Source: JAMLIN01 sp041676645 (GTDB taxonomy: Bacteria; Pseudomonadota; Gammaproteobacteria; Burkholderiales; Burkholderiaceae_E). From it: 32,401 nt of DNA. The stretch is taken from positions 1 through 32,401 of the forward strand of contig JBAYRO010000035.1 in NCBI GenBank assembly GCA_041676645.1, written 5' to 3'. The notes under the pieces were generated by a model that ran no database searches, was not told the DNA's origin, and was given only the letters and a program-made list of their open reading frames with translations. The first letter of the stretch is position 1, and each line of letters begins with the position of its first letter. Below, one piece after another: positions 24,567 through 32,327 of the stretch. The translations under genes and the position numbers were made by a program.

Positions 24567-25536
24567 CCATCAGCTCCGGTCGTTCGTTCGTCGTCAGCCA
24601 GTCCGCGACCATGCGCGCCAGCGCCGGCGCAAGCAGGAAGCCATGGCGGAACAGGCCGTTGACATGCAATACCCGCCCCCGCCTGCGGATGCGCGGCAGA
24701 TTGTCGGGAAAGGCCGGGCGCGCATCGGCGCCCGTCTCGAGCACCTCGGCCTCGCCCAGCGCCGGGTGCAGCGCATAGGCCGCCGAGAGCAGCTCCATCA
24801 GGGAGCGGGCGGTGACGCGCCGTCGTTCGCCCGTCTCGATCTGGGTGGCGCCCAGCATGAAGACCCCGTCGCCGCGCGGCACCATGTAGAGCGGATAGCG
24901 CGGATGCAGCAGCCGCAGCGGCCGCGCCAGCGACAGCTCGGCGCTGCGCAGCACGACCATCTCGCCCTTCACGCCGCGCAGGTCCGCCAGGGCATCGCGC
25001 GCGGCCAGGCCGCGGCAGTCGATCACGAGTCCGTCGGCGGGCGGCTCGTCGCCGGCGGGCTCGATCCGGATGCCGCGGCGGGCCAGTCCGTCGACCAGGC
25101 CGGTGAGCGCCGCGCGGGGATCGAGATGCGCCTCGTCGGGGAAGAAGAGCGCATCGCTGGCGCGCCCGGCGAGATCGGGCTCGATGCCGGCCAGGCCTTC
25201 GCCATCGAGCCGCCGGTGGCCCTCGGTGCGCCGGGCAAAGCGCTCGAGCTCGCGCCGGTCGCGCGCCAGGGCGAGCACCAGGGTGCCTTGCGAAGTCACG
25301 CCGCCGGCGTGGCGCTGCCACCAGTCGATCGATTCCCGACCCAGGCGCACCACGGGCTCCTCGGCCGATTCTCCCTCGCATTGCGGCGCCAGCATGCCGC
25401 CCGCCCACCAGGAGCAGGCATGCGGGCCGGGCCGGGCCACCCGGTCGACGATGCGCGGGGCGAGGCCCCGGTCGGCGAGCTCGGTCGCCACGCACAGGCC
25501 GGCGACGCCGGCGCCGACCACGGTGATCTCAGCCAT
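24556..25536 (-). CDS. thiO: Glycine oxidase (FAD-dependent), ThiO
   Basis: A 326-residue FAD amine oxidase of the DAAO/GlyOx type. The N-terminal dinucleotide fold ITVVGAGVAGLCVATELADRG (4-24) is followed by ACSWWAGGMLAPQCE, typical of ThiO. The later conserved parts are LVIDCRGLAARD, GVKGEMVVLRS, YMVPRGDGVFMLGATQIETG and HVNGLFRHGFLLAPALA near the C-terminus, where Arg and His shape the active site. It oxidises glycine to iminoglycine for ThiG. The ATG at 25536 is chosen because the FAD fold starts there; it overlaps the thiD stop by 8 nt. It is slightly shorter than many ThiO proteins (about 360) but has no obvious gap. Confidence 0.92.
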   Translation of the reverse strand: MAEITVVGAGVAGLCVATELADRGLAPRIVDRVARPGPHACSWWAGGMLAPQCEGESAEEPVVRLGRESIDWWQRHAGGVTSQGTLVLALARDRRELERFARRTEGHRRLDGEGLAGIEPDLAGRASDALFFPDEAHLDPRAALTGLVDGLARRGIRIEPAGDEPPADGLVIDCRGLAARDALADLRGVKGEMVVLRSAELSLARPLRLLHPRYPLYMVPRGDGVFMLGATQIETGERRRVTARSLMELLSAAYALHPALGEAEVLETGADARPAFPDNLPRIRRRGRVLHVNGLFRHGFLLAPALARMVADWLTTNERPELMDED

Positions 25537-26344
25537 CGGTCCAGACTCCGTGGAAATGATGCACCGGCCCGTGGCCCGAGCCCACCCGCAGGCGGTCGGC
25601 GGCCCGGATGGCCTCCTGCAGCCAGGCATGCGCGCGCGTCGTCGCCTCGGCCAGCGGCGCCCCATGCGCCAGCCATGCCGCCATCGCGGCCGAGAGCGTG
25701 CAGCCGGTGCCGTGCGTGTTGCGCGTCTCGATGCGGGGCGCCTCGAGCCGCGTCACGCCGCCATGCTCGACCAGCAGGTCGACACAGGACGCCCCTCGCG
25801 CATGCCCGCCCTTCATGAGCACCGCCCGGGGCCCGGTCTCGAGAAGCGCCCGGCCCTGTTCGATCATTTCCCGCTCGTTGCGGGCCGGCTCGGCAGCGAG
25901 CAGGCGCGCCGCCTCGGGCAGGTTCGGGGTCAGCACGGTGCACAGCGGCACCAGGCGGCCGCGCAGGGCGGCGACGGCATCGTCGCGCAACAGGGCGTCG
26001 CCCGTCTTGGCGACCATGACGGGGTCGAGCACGATCGGCTGCTCGCGCCCCTCGAGCCCGGCCGCCACCGCCTCGATGATGTCGACGGAGGCGAGCATCC
26101 CGATCTTCATCGCGGCGACCGCGAGGTCGTCGAAGACGGCGGCGAGCTGCGCGCGGACCATCGCGGGCGAGGCTTCCTCGACCATGGTGACCGCGCGGGT
26201 GTTCTGGGCCGTGAGCGCGGTGATGACACTCGCGCCGTAGGCGCCCAGTGCGGAGAATGTCTTGAGATCGGCCTGGATGCCGGCGCCGCCGCCGGAATCG
26301 GAGCCGGCGATCGTGAGCGCGATCGGCGCTGGCTTGTGCGTCAT
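25529..26344 (-). CDS. thiD: Hydroxymethylpyrimidine/phosphomethylpyrimidine kinase
   Basis: A 271-residue ribokinase-fold enzyme that phosphorylates HMP twice to HMP pyrophosphate. It has ALTIAGSDSGGGAGIQADLKTFSALGAYG near the N-terminus (HMP-binding and glycine-rich start), MKIGMLAS, VLDPVMVAKTGDALL, LTPNLPEA, VLMKGGH and the C-terminal anion hole NTHGTGCTLSAA with the catalytic cysteine. It is the first gene of the operon. The ATG (26342-26344) is 3 nt from the closing stem of the TPP riboswitch, and its Shine-Dalgarno GGAGG is inside the riboswitch 3' strand. Confidence 0.96.
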   Translation of the reverse strand: MTHKPAPIALTIAGSDSGGGAGIQADLKTFSALGAYGASVITALTAQNTRAVTMVEEASPAMVRAQLAAVFDDLAVAAMKIGMLASVDIIEAVAAGLEGREQPIVLDPVMVAKTGDALLRDDAVAALRGRLVPLCTVLTPNLPEAARLLAAEPARNEREMIEQGRALLETGPRAVLMKGGHARGASCVDLLVEHGGVTRLEAPRIETRNTHGTGCTLSAAMAAWLAHGAPLAEATTRAHAWLQEAIRAADRLRVGSGHGPVHHFHGVWTDG

Positions 26345-26347
26345 CCG

Positions 26348-26430
<83 letters not shown>

Positions 26431-26435
26431 AGCTC

Positions 26436-26464
26436 AGGCTAGCAAGAATGGGCGCGGCCGGCAA
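26436..26464 (-). promoter_or_regulatory. Probable sigma-70 promoter of the thi operon
   Basis: On the minus strand TTGCCG (26459-26464), a spacer of exactly 17 nt and TAGCCT (26436-26441) form a moderate sigma-70 promoter. The predicted start, about seven bases downstream near 26429, falls on the first base pairs of riboswitch stem P1, so the transcript would begin directly with the aptamer. The agreement of spacing and start site supports the call although both hexamers are imperfect. Confidence 0.55.
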
Positions 26465-26486
26465 ATCGCGGGCCAGCGCGCCGTGA

Positions 26487-27695
26487 TCAGCCGCCCTTGG
26501 GACCGGAGACGATGCCGCGGTCGATCAGCTCGTCGATTCGCGCCGCCGGCATGCCGAGCAGTTCGCGCAAGACCTGCGCACTGTGCTCGCCGAGCGATGG
26601 CGAGCCCGAGCGGATCGCGCCCGGCGTCTCCGACAGGCGGAACGGGACACCGGTCATCGGCACCGGGCCGGCCCGCGGATGCTCCTGCTCGACGATGGCG
26701 CCGCGCGCCTTGACCTGCGGATGCGCGACCACCTGGTCGATCTTGTTGACCGCGCCCACCGGCACCCCGGCCTCGACGAGGATCTTCTCCCACTCCTCGT
26801 AGCTGCGCGTCAGGAAGGTCTCCTGGATCGTCGCGATCATCGCCGCGCGATTGCGGTTGCGGCCCATGTTGGTCGCGTAGTCGGGATGCCGGGTGAGATC
26901 GTCGCGGCCGATGGCCGGGCAGAAGATGTCCCAAAGCTTCTGGCTGCCGACCGCCAGCGCCAGGTCGCGCGTCGCGGTGCGGAAGGTCTGGTAGGGCGCC
27001 AGCGCCTTGTAGGCGGTGCCCAGCGGTTCGGGCATCTCGCGATCGGCCATGTAGCCGGCGATCAGCACGTTGAGCAGCGATAGCTGGCCCTCGAGCATCG
27101 AGATGTCGACATGCTGGCCGATGCCGGTCTTCTCCTTGACCCGCATCGCCATCACGATGCCCAGGGCGGCGTACATGCCGGCGGTGAGGTCGGCGATCGA
27201 CACGCCACAGCGCGCGCCGTGGGTGCCTTCGTCACCGGTGATGCTGATCATGCCGCTCTCGGCCTGCACGATCAGGTCCATCGCCGCGCGCTCGGTGTAG
27301 GGCCCGTCCTGGCCGAAGCCGGAGATCGAACAGTACACGATGCCCGGGTTGTGCTTGCGCACTTCCTCGTAGCCCAGTCCGAGCTTCTTGAGCGCACCGA
27401 CGCGGAAGTTCTCGAGGATCACGTCGACCTTGCCGGCGAGCTCGAAGAAGAGCGCCTTGCCCTCCTCGCTCTTGAGGTCGATCGACAGGCCCTGCTTGTT
27501 CCGGTGCAGGGAGGTGAAGTAGGAGCTTTCGTCGCCGGGCAGCGGCGAGCCCCAGGCGCGCGCGATGTCGCCGAAGCCCGGCGTTTCGAGCTTGTAGACG
27601 TCGGCGCCGAAATCGGCGAGCAGGGTCGAGCAATGGGGTCCGGCCAGCGCATGCGACAGGTCGAGGACCTTGATCCCTTCGAGCGGAGTTTTCAT
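26487..27695 (-). CDS. CaiB/BaiF family CoA-transferase
   Basis: A 402-residue family III CoA-transferase that moves CoA between carboxylic acids. The N-terminus GIKVLDLSHALAGPHCSTLLADFGADVYKLETPGFGD is classic. NKQGLSIDLKSEEGK, DVILENFRVGALKKLGLGYE, YCSISGFGQDGPY and GVSIADLTAGMYAALGI follow; Asp169 in the last segment aligns with the catalytic Asp of formyl-CoA transferase. RxGxGQ-type GIGQHVDISMLEGQL and the C-terminal PSLGEHSAQVLRELLG complete the pattern. The donor and acceptor acids are unknown. The ATG at 27695 begins the conserved fold; an enormous open frame continues upstream on this strand but is antisense to two real genes. It lies upstream of the thi promoter, which has its own start, so it is probably a separate unit. 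No Shine-Dalgarno is evident. Confidence 0.92.
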   Translation of the reverse strand: MKTPLEGIKVLDLSHALAGPHCSTLLADFGADVYKLETPGFGDIARAWGSPLPGDESSYFTSLHRNKQGLSIDLKSEEGKALFFELAGKVDVILENFRVGALKKLGLGYEEVRKHNPGIVYCSISGFGQDGPYTERAAMDLIVQAESGMISITGDEGTHGARCGVSIADLTAGMYAALGIVMAMRVKEKTGIGQHVDISMLEGQLSLLNVLIAGYMADREMPEPLGTAYKALAPYQTFRTATRDLALAVGSQKLWDIFCPAIGRDDLTRHPDYATNMGRNRNRAAMIATIQETFLTRSYEEWEKILVEAGVPVGAVNKIDQVVAHPQVKARGAIVEQEHPRAGPVPMTGVPFRLSETPGAIRSGSPSLGEHSAQVLRELLGMPAARIDELIDRGIVSGPKGG

Positions 27696-27878
27696 CGGGC
27701 GAACACCGGGGAAGTCGAACAAAGCATCGATTGTGACGCAAGCGGCGTCGGCGTGTTGCGACGGCCGGGCGCCGGACCTCCGCCGGACCGCCGGCAGCCC
27801 TGTCGCGAGACCAGCCGCCGAGCCGCCCCCCTCTGGCTTAAACTGCCGGGTTCCAGTGCATCGCATCGAAGGCCCGCC
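27696..27878. other. Divergent intergenic region of 183 bp
   Basis: It separates the CoA-transferase (-) from the DUF2889 gene (+). A TAAACT box near 27838-27843 is a possible plus-strand -10 about 36 nt before the ATG, but no -35 is convincing. On the minus strand several TTG/CAC elements near 27730-27740 are equivocal. No strong palindrome is seen. Confidence 0.3.
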
Positions 27879-28463
27879 ATGTCCCTGCCCGATCCCGCCC
27901 CACGCCGCCATGTGCACACCCGCCGTGTCCACTGCGAGGGCTTCCTGCGCGAGGACGGCATGTGGGACATCGAGGGCCGGATCATCGACACCAAGCCCTT
28001 CCAGTACACCGAGCCGTTTCGCGGAATGCGCGAGCCGGGCAGCGAGGTGCACCACATGGCGGTGCGGCTGACGGTGGACAACGATCTTGTGGTCCACGCG
28101 ATCGCGGTGGACATGCCGCAGACGCCCTACCCGAGCTGCGCCGGCGCGATTCCCAACTTCGATGGCCTGGTCGGCGCCTGCATCGCGCGGGGCTGGCGCA
28201 AGTCGGTCAACGAGACGGTCGGCGCGACCCGCGGCTGCACCCATGTGCGCGAGCTGCTCTTCCCGATGGCGACGGTCGCCTTCCAGACGGTGTTCAGCTG
28301 GCCCGAGGACGGCCCGGACGGGCCGATCCACTTCGGACCGACGCGCGCCGCCGGAGGCAAACCGGGCTTCATCGACGGCTGCCATGCCTGGGCGTCGGAC
28401 GGCATGGTCGTCGCGACCCTGCATCCGCAATGGTCGACCCGCAAGGACACCGGCACCGGCTGA
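27879..28463 (+). CDS. DUF2889 family protein
   Basis: A 194-residue protein of unknown function. It is recognised as DUF2889 by RRVHCEGFLREDGMWDIEGRIIDTKPF near the N-terminus, then HHMAVRLTVDNDLVVHAIAVDMPQTPYPSC and a C-terminal TRGCTHVRELLFPMATVAFQT followed by CHAW. It has no signal peptide or membrane span. GAAGG lies 6 nt before the ATG. It precedes the penicillin-acylase-like gene by 12 nt, so the two are co-transcribed. DUF2889 genes often sit with CoA-linked catabolic genes, which would fit the adjoining CoA-transferase; this is inference. Confidence 0.87.
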   Translation: MSLPDPAPRRHVHTRRVHCEGFLREDGMWDIEGRIIDTKPFQYTEPFRGMREPGSEVHHMAVRLTVDNDLVVHAIAVDMPQTPYPSCAGAIPNFDGLVGACIARGWRKSVNETVGATRGCTHVRELLFPMATVAFQTVFSWPEDGPDGPIHFGPTRAAGGKPGFIDGCHAWASDGMVVATLHPQWSTRKDTGTG

Positions 28464-28475
28464 AATGGAGCAAGC

Positions 28476-30734
28476 ATGTCGCAACGGCTTCCCGGACTCG
28501 ACGAATCGGCCACCATCTACCGCGACGAATGGGGCATCGCGCATGTCCGCGCCCGCCACCGGCGCGACGCCATCTTCGCCCAGGGCTATGTCCACGCCGA
28601 GGATCGCTTCTGGCAGATGGATGCGGCCCGCCGCCGGGTCGAGGGCCGCTGGGCGGAATGGGTCGGCGAAGCCGGCATCGAATCCGATGCGCTCGCCCGT
28701 CGCCTGGGCGCCGCCGAGGCCTGCCGCCGCGACTACGCCGCGATCGACGACGACGCCCGCGAGATCATCGACGCCTATGCCGCCGGCGTGAACGCCTGGC
28801 TCGGCACCGGCGAACCCCTGCCGGCTCCCGAGTACGCCTTCCTCACCGGCGCGCCCGAGCCCTGGGCGCCCTGGCACTGCATCGCGGCGATGCGCTGGCG
28901 CGGCTGGCTGATGGGTTCGCTCTGGTTCAAGCTGTGGCGTGCCGCGGCGCTGCGGGTGCTGCCGCCGGAACAGGTCGCGAAGCTGCGCATCGACGATGGC
29001 GGAGTCGACCGCCTGTGCCTGCCGCCCGGCGTCGATGCGAAGCGCTGGGCCGCCGATCTCGCGGCGCTCGGGCCGGCGATCTCCGCCCTCGAGGCGATCG
29101 CCGCACCCGACATGACCGATGGCGGCAGCAACAACTGGGCGATCACGGGCAGCCGCAGCGCCACCGGCAGGCCCTTGCTCGCCGGCGATCCGCACCGGCT
29201 CTTCGAGATGCCGGGCATGTATGCCCAGGGCCATGTCGGCTGCGAGGAGTTCGATGCGATCGGGCTGGAGATCCCCGGCGTGCCGGGCTTCCCGCACTTC
29301 GCCCACAACGGCCATGTCGCCTGGGGCGTCACCCATGCCTTCGCCGACATCCATGATCTCTTCGTCGAGCGCTTCGAGCAGCGCGACGGCGCCTGGCACT
29401 ACCTGTTCGAGGACCGCTGGCTGCCGGTGCGCTCGCGACGCGAGACGATCCGGGTGCGCGATGGCGAGGATCACGAAATCGACATCCACGAGACCCACCA
29501 CGGCCCGGTCATCGCCGGCGACCCGCAGCGCGGCAGCGCGCTCGCCTTGCGCTCGATGCAGTTCGCCGAGACCGACCGCTCCTTCGAATGCCTGCTGCGG
29601 ATGCTCTGCGCCCGCAACACCGACGAATTCTTCGAGGCCACCCGCGGCTGGGGCCTGATCGACCACAACGTCGTGGCGGCCGATACCTCCGGGCATATCG
29701 CCCACCGGGTGCGCGCGATCGTGCCGGTCCGCCCGCGCAGCAACGGCTGGCTGCCGGTGCCCGGCTGGACCGGCGAGCATGAATGGCGCGGCATGGTGCC
29801 CTTCGAGGAGATGCCGCACGCCACCGATCCCGAACGCGGATTCCTGGTCACCGCCAACAACCGCTTCGTCGCCGATGATTCGCCCCATTACCTGTGCACC
29901 GACTGTCATCCGCCCTACCGGGCGCGCCGACTCGAGGAACTGATCGCCGCGCTGCCGGCGGCGACGGTGGACGACATGGCGGCGCTGCATCGCGATGTCC
30001 GCTGCCCCAATGCCGCGCTTTTCCAGGCGCTGGTCACCCGCGCCGACGGCCTCGGCGATGCCGCCCTCGCCCTGCGCCAGCGGATCCTCGACTGGGATGG
30101 CGAACTCGCCACCGATTCGGTCGGCGCCACCGCCTACGAGCTCCTGCGCTGGACGCTCGCCGAACATGTCGCCCAGAGCAGCGGCCTGGCGAGCCTTGCC
30201 GACCATGAACTGCTGCGGGTGCCGCCCGGGGTCTCGCCGGCACTGCAGGTCTGGTGGGTGCTGCCGAGCCTGGTGCGCGAGGACGATACCGCCCTGCTCG
30301 GCGGCCGGGACTGGCCGGCGGCGGTGGCCGCAGCGCTCGAGGAAGCGGGCGCCCGCTTCGATGGCAAGCCTTGGGGCGAGCACCATCGCGTCCTGCTGGC
30401 CCATCCGCTGCAGTCGCTGTCGGCGACGGCGCGCGAACAGCTGGCGGGGCCCGCGCTGCCCCTGCCGGGCGACAACGAAACGGTGATGGCCAGCGGCTGC
30501 GTGCCGGCCTGCGGCCTGGCCGCCGCCTCGGGTTCGGTCGCCCGCTATGCCTTCGACATCGGCAACTGGGACGCCAGCCGCTGGATCGTGCTCGACGGCG
30601 CTTCCGGCCAGGCCGGCTCGCCCCACCGTTTCGACCAGAACGCGGCCTGGGCCCGCGGCGAGATGGTGCCGATGCGCTACAGCTGGAAGGAGATCGCGCG
30701 CCATGCGATCTCGACGGTGACGCTGAGGCCCTGA
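28476..30734 (+). CDS. Penicillin acylase family Ntn hydrolase, without signal peptide
   Basis: A 752-residue precursor of the N-terminal-nucleophile amidohydrolase family. The alpha part (1-217) begins ATIYRDEWGIAHVRA, followed by AIFAQGYVHAEDRFWQMDAARRRVEGR. The autocatalytic cleavage site is at Gly217-Ser218 in TDGGSNNWAITGSRS; Ser218 becomes the nucleophile at the start of the 535-residue beta chain. LLAGDPH, GVPGFPHFAHNGHVAWGVT and HHGPVIAG fit the beta chain. Family members deacylate beta-lactams, homoserine lactones or other amides; the substrate here is unknown. Unlike most members it has no signal peptide (the first residues are charged and reach the conserved IYRDEWGIPH-type motif by residue 14), so it is probably cytoplasmic. 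The Shine-Dalgarno GGAG sits 7 nt before the ATG. A palindromic repeat begins at the base after the stop. Confidence 0.9.
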   Translation: MSQRLPGLDESATIYRDEWGIAHVRARHRRDAIFAQGYVHAEDRFWQMDAARRRVEGRWAEWVGEAGIESDALARRLGAAEACRRDYAAIDDDAREIIDAYAAGVNAWLGTGEPLPAPEYAFLTGAPEPWAPWHCIAAMRWRGWLMGSLWFKLWRAAALRVLPPEQVAKLRIDDGGVDRLCLPPGVDAKRWAADLAALGPAISALEAIAAPDMTDGGSNNWAITGSRSATGRPLLAGDPHRLFEMPGMYAQGHVGCEEFDAIGLEIPGVPGFPHFAHNGHVAWGVTHAFADIHDLFVERFEQRDGAWHYLFEDRWLPVRSRRETIRVRDGEDHEIDIHETHHGPVIAGDPQRGSALALRSMQFAETDRSFECLLRMLCARNTDEFFEATRGWGLIDHNVVAADTSGHIAHRVRAIVPVRPRSNGWLPVPGWTGEHEWRGMVPFEEMPHATDPERGFLVTANNRFVADDSPHYLCTDCHPPYRARRLEELIAALPAATVDDMAALHRDVRCPNAALFQALVTRADGLGDAALALRQRILDWDGELATDSVGATAYELLRWTLAEHVAQSSGLASLADHELLRVPPGVSPALQVWWVLPSLVREDDTALLGGRDWPAAVAAALEEAGARFDGKPWGEHHRVLLAHPLQSLSATAREQLAGPALPLPGDNETVMASGCVPACGLAAASGSVARYAFDIGNWDASRWIVLDGASGQAGSPHRFDQNAAWARGEMVPMRYSWKEIARHAISTVTLRP

Positions 30735-30791
30735 GGAAATGGGGTCAGACACGATTTTCTCTGCGAGAAAATCGTGTCTGACCCCATTTCC
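30735..30791. repeat. Perfect 27-bp palindromic repeat, copy 1
   Basis: The arms 30735-30761 and 30765-30791 are perfect reverse complements of 27 bp around the 3-nt loop TGC. The base of the stem is AAATGGGGTCAGACAC, shared with copy 2 at 31537-31591. It begins one base after the penicillin acylase stop and ends 9 nt before the end of the convergent PAQR-like gene, so it could act as a bidirectional RNA hairpin. It looks like a REP-like mobile palindrome. Confidence 0.9.
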
Positions 30792-30800
30792 CTCATTTCC

Positions 30801-31457
30801 CTACCGGGCGACGGCGTAGCCGAGCGCCGCGAAGAAGTGGCAGGCGGTGCCGCCCAGCACGAAGAGGTGCCAGGCGAAGTGGGCGTACCGGACCCGGTGG
30901 TCGAAGAGGAACACCAGCGCCCCGACCGTGTACGACAGCCCGCCCGCCAGCAGCAGGACCAGCCCGGGGCCCGGCACCCGCTCGAGCAGGGGCGCGATCG
31001 CGATGATCACGGTCCAGCCCATGGCGATGTAGAGGCCGGTCGACAGCCAGGGGTGGCGCAGGCGGTCGGTCAGCTTGGCGACGACGCCGACGGCCGCCAT
31101 CGCCCAGACCAGGCCGAAGAGCGTCCAGCCCCACGCGCCATTCAGCACCCCGAGCGTGAACGGGGTATAGCTGCCCGCGATGAAGACGTAGATCGCCGCA
31201 TGGTCGAAGCGATTCGCCCATGCCTTGGCGCGACCGGCCGGCAGGGCGTGGTAAACGGTGGAGACCAGATAGAGCAGAATCATCGTGCCGGCGAAGACGC
31301 TGGCGCCGACGACGTCGGCCGCGCCGCCCATGCGGCCAGCCTGCCAGACGAGGATCGGCAACGAGGCGATGGCCAGCAGCAAGCCGATGCCGTGACTGAT
31401 CGCGTTGGCGATCTCCTCGCCGAGGGTCTGCGTCCTGGAAACGATGGCTGTGCTCAT
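30801..31457 (-). CDS. Hemolysin III / PAQR-like (YqfA-type) membrane protein
   Basis: A 218-residue protein with seven hydrophobic spans. The family residues are visible: EEIANAISHGIGLLLAI near the N-terminus, LLYLVSTVYHAL (S-x3-H), FDHAAIYVFIAGSYTPF with the conserved Asp, GWTLF, and in the last span HFAWHLFVLGGTACHFFA with the H-x3-H ligand pair plus a later His. These Ser/His/Asp residues form the metal site of PAQR-type putative hydrolases; the cellular role is unclear. Two ATG codons are possible, 31472 and 31457; neither has a good Shine-Dalgarno, and 31457 is used because the conserved part starts soon after. The stop lies 10 nt from palindrome copy 1, while copy 2 lies upstream of the gene. 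Confidence 0.88.
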   Translation of the reverse strand: MSTAIVSRTQTLGEEIANAISHGIGLLLAIASLPILVWQAGRMGGAADVVGASVFAGTMILLYLVSTVYHALPAGRAKAWANRFDHAAIYVFIAGSYTPFTLGVLNGAWGWTLFGLVWAMAAVGVVAKLTDRLRHPWLSTGLYIAMGWTVIIAIAPLLERVPGPGLVLLLAGGLSYTVGALVFLFDHRVRYAHFAWHLFVLGGTACHFFAALGYAVAR

Positions 31458-31536
31458 GTCGAGACCATACATGCCCGATGTGACCGAGAGCCGGCAAGCT
31501 TCCTGCCCAGCGGAGCCCTTGTCTTGACCACGACGC

Positions 31537-31591
31537 GAGAAATGGGGTCAGACACCATTTCCTTTGGAAATGGTGTCTGACCCCATTTCTC
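31537..31591. repeat. Perfect 26-bp palindromic repeat, copy 2
   Basis: The arms 31537-31562 and 31566-31591 are perfect reverse complements of 26 bp around the 3-nt loop TTT. It shares the stem base AAATGGGGTCAGACAC and the following CTCATTTC with copy 1, but the upper stem differs (CATTTCC instead of GATTTTCTC). It overlaps the 3' end of the GntR gene and supplies its last 14 codons and stop. Confidence 0.9.
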
Positions 31592-32327
31592 TCATTTCTC
31601 TTTCCCTGGCGAAGGAGCGGCGCACCACTTCGGCGGCGCTCTCGACGTGGCGGGCGCACAGGATGCGCGCGCGCTCGGCGTCGCGCGCCTCGATCGCGGT
31701 CACGATCGCCTCGAGCTCGGCGATGGTCCGCGGCAGGCGGCCGGCGGTGCCGAGCGACACTCGGCGCAGCAGCGTGACCCGGTTGTTGAGCTGGGTCAGC
31801 ATCTGCCCGATGATCCGGTTGCCGCAGCCCTCGAGCAGGATGGCGTAGAAGGCGTTCTTGGCGGCGAGCAGGCTCTCGGTGCTCGCCGAGGCTTCGGGCA
31901 GGCGCAGGTACTCGAGCGCCTCGCGCAGTCGGGCGACCTGGGCATCGCTTGCGTTACGGGCAAAGCCTTCGCCGGCCAGTGCCTCGAGCGCGCCGCGCAC
32001 CACATAGAGCTCGTGGACTTCCTCGGCCGACAGGGTGCTCACCACCGGCCCCCTGTGGGGGATGATGGTGATCAGGCCCTCGGCCTGCAGGTGCTGCAGG
32101 GCTTCGCGCACGACGGTGCGGCTGATGCCGAGCGACTGCCAGAGGTCGCGCTCGACGATGCGCTGTCCGGGTGCGAAGCGCCCGGCGAGGATCGCGTCGC
32201 GCAGCTTGTCGGTGACGCGCTGGCGTAGCGACACGACATCACGCGAGACATCGAGATCGAAGGCCTCCGGCATGCCGCCCATGGATCCCGCGGCGCCGGC
32301 CTTGCTGGCAGCACCGCTCATCGTCAT
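31548..32327 (-). CDS. GntR-family transcriptional regulator, FadR/FCD subfamily
   Basis: A 259-residue regulator. The winged helix-turn-helix (about 31-98) shows VSLRQRVTDKLRDAILAGRFAPGQRI, then RDLWQSLGISRTVVREALQHLQAEGLI and a wing with HRGPVV. The C-terminal all-helical FCD domain (about 103-225) reads VHELYVVRGALEALAG and ends ARHVESAAEVVRRSF. The FCD His positions normally found in FHxxL and near H-x-x-I appear as Tyr161 and Glu, leaving His227, so metal binding may be altered. The last 14 residues (REMGSDTISKGNGV) are encoded by the palindromic repeat and are not part of the family. The ATG at 32327 overlaps the LivF-like stop as ATGA; a second ATG at 32321 is possible. It may regulate the amino-acid transport operon it belongs to. 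Confidence 0.88.
   Translation of the reverse strand: MTMSGAASKAGAAGSMGGMPEAFDLDVSRDVVSLRQRVTDKLRDAILAGRFAPGQRIVERDLWQSLGISRTVVREALQHLQAEGLITIIPHRGPVVSTLSAEEVHELYVVRGALEALAGEGFARNASDAQVARLREALEYLRLPEASASTESLLAAKNAFYAILLEGCGNRIIGQMLTQLNNRVTLLRRVSLGTAGRLPRTIAELEAIVTAIEARDAERARILCARHVESAAEVVRRSFAREREMREMGSDTISKGNGV

Noticed and set aside
23803..25818. Plus-strand open frame of 671 codons opposite thiG, thiS and thiO
   Set aside because: It is antisense to three well-identified thiamine genes and has shadow-type composition.
26487..30752. Minus-strand open frame of 1421 codons
   Set aside because: Only its last 402 codons (the CoA-transferase) look like a protein family. The rest is antisense to the DUF2889 and penicillin-acylase genes, which have clear motifs. 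Long antisense frames are expected at this GC content.
30735..31591. Composite transposon or CRISPR-like pair of repeats around the PAQR-like gene
   Set aside because: There is no transposase, no target-site duplication visible at the outer edges, and only two palindromes 800 bp apart with no spacer array. REP-like elements explain them better.
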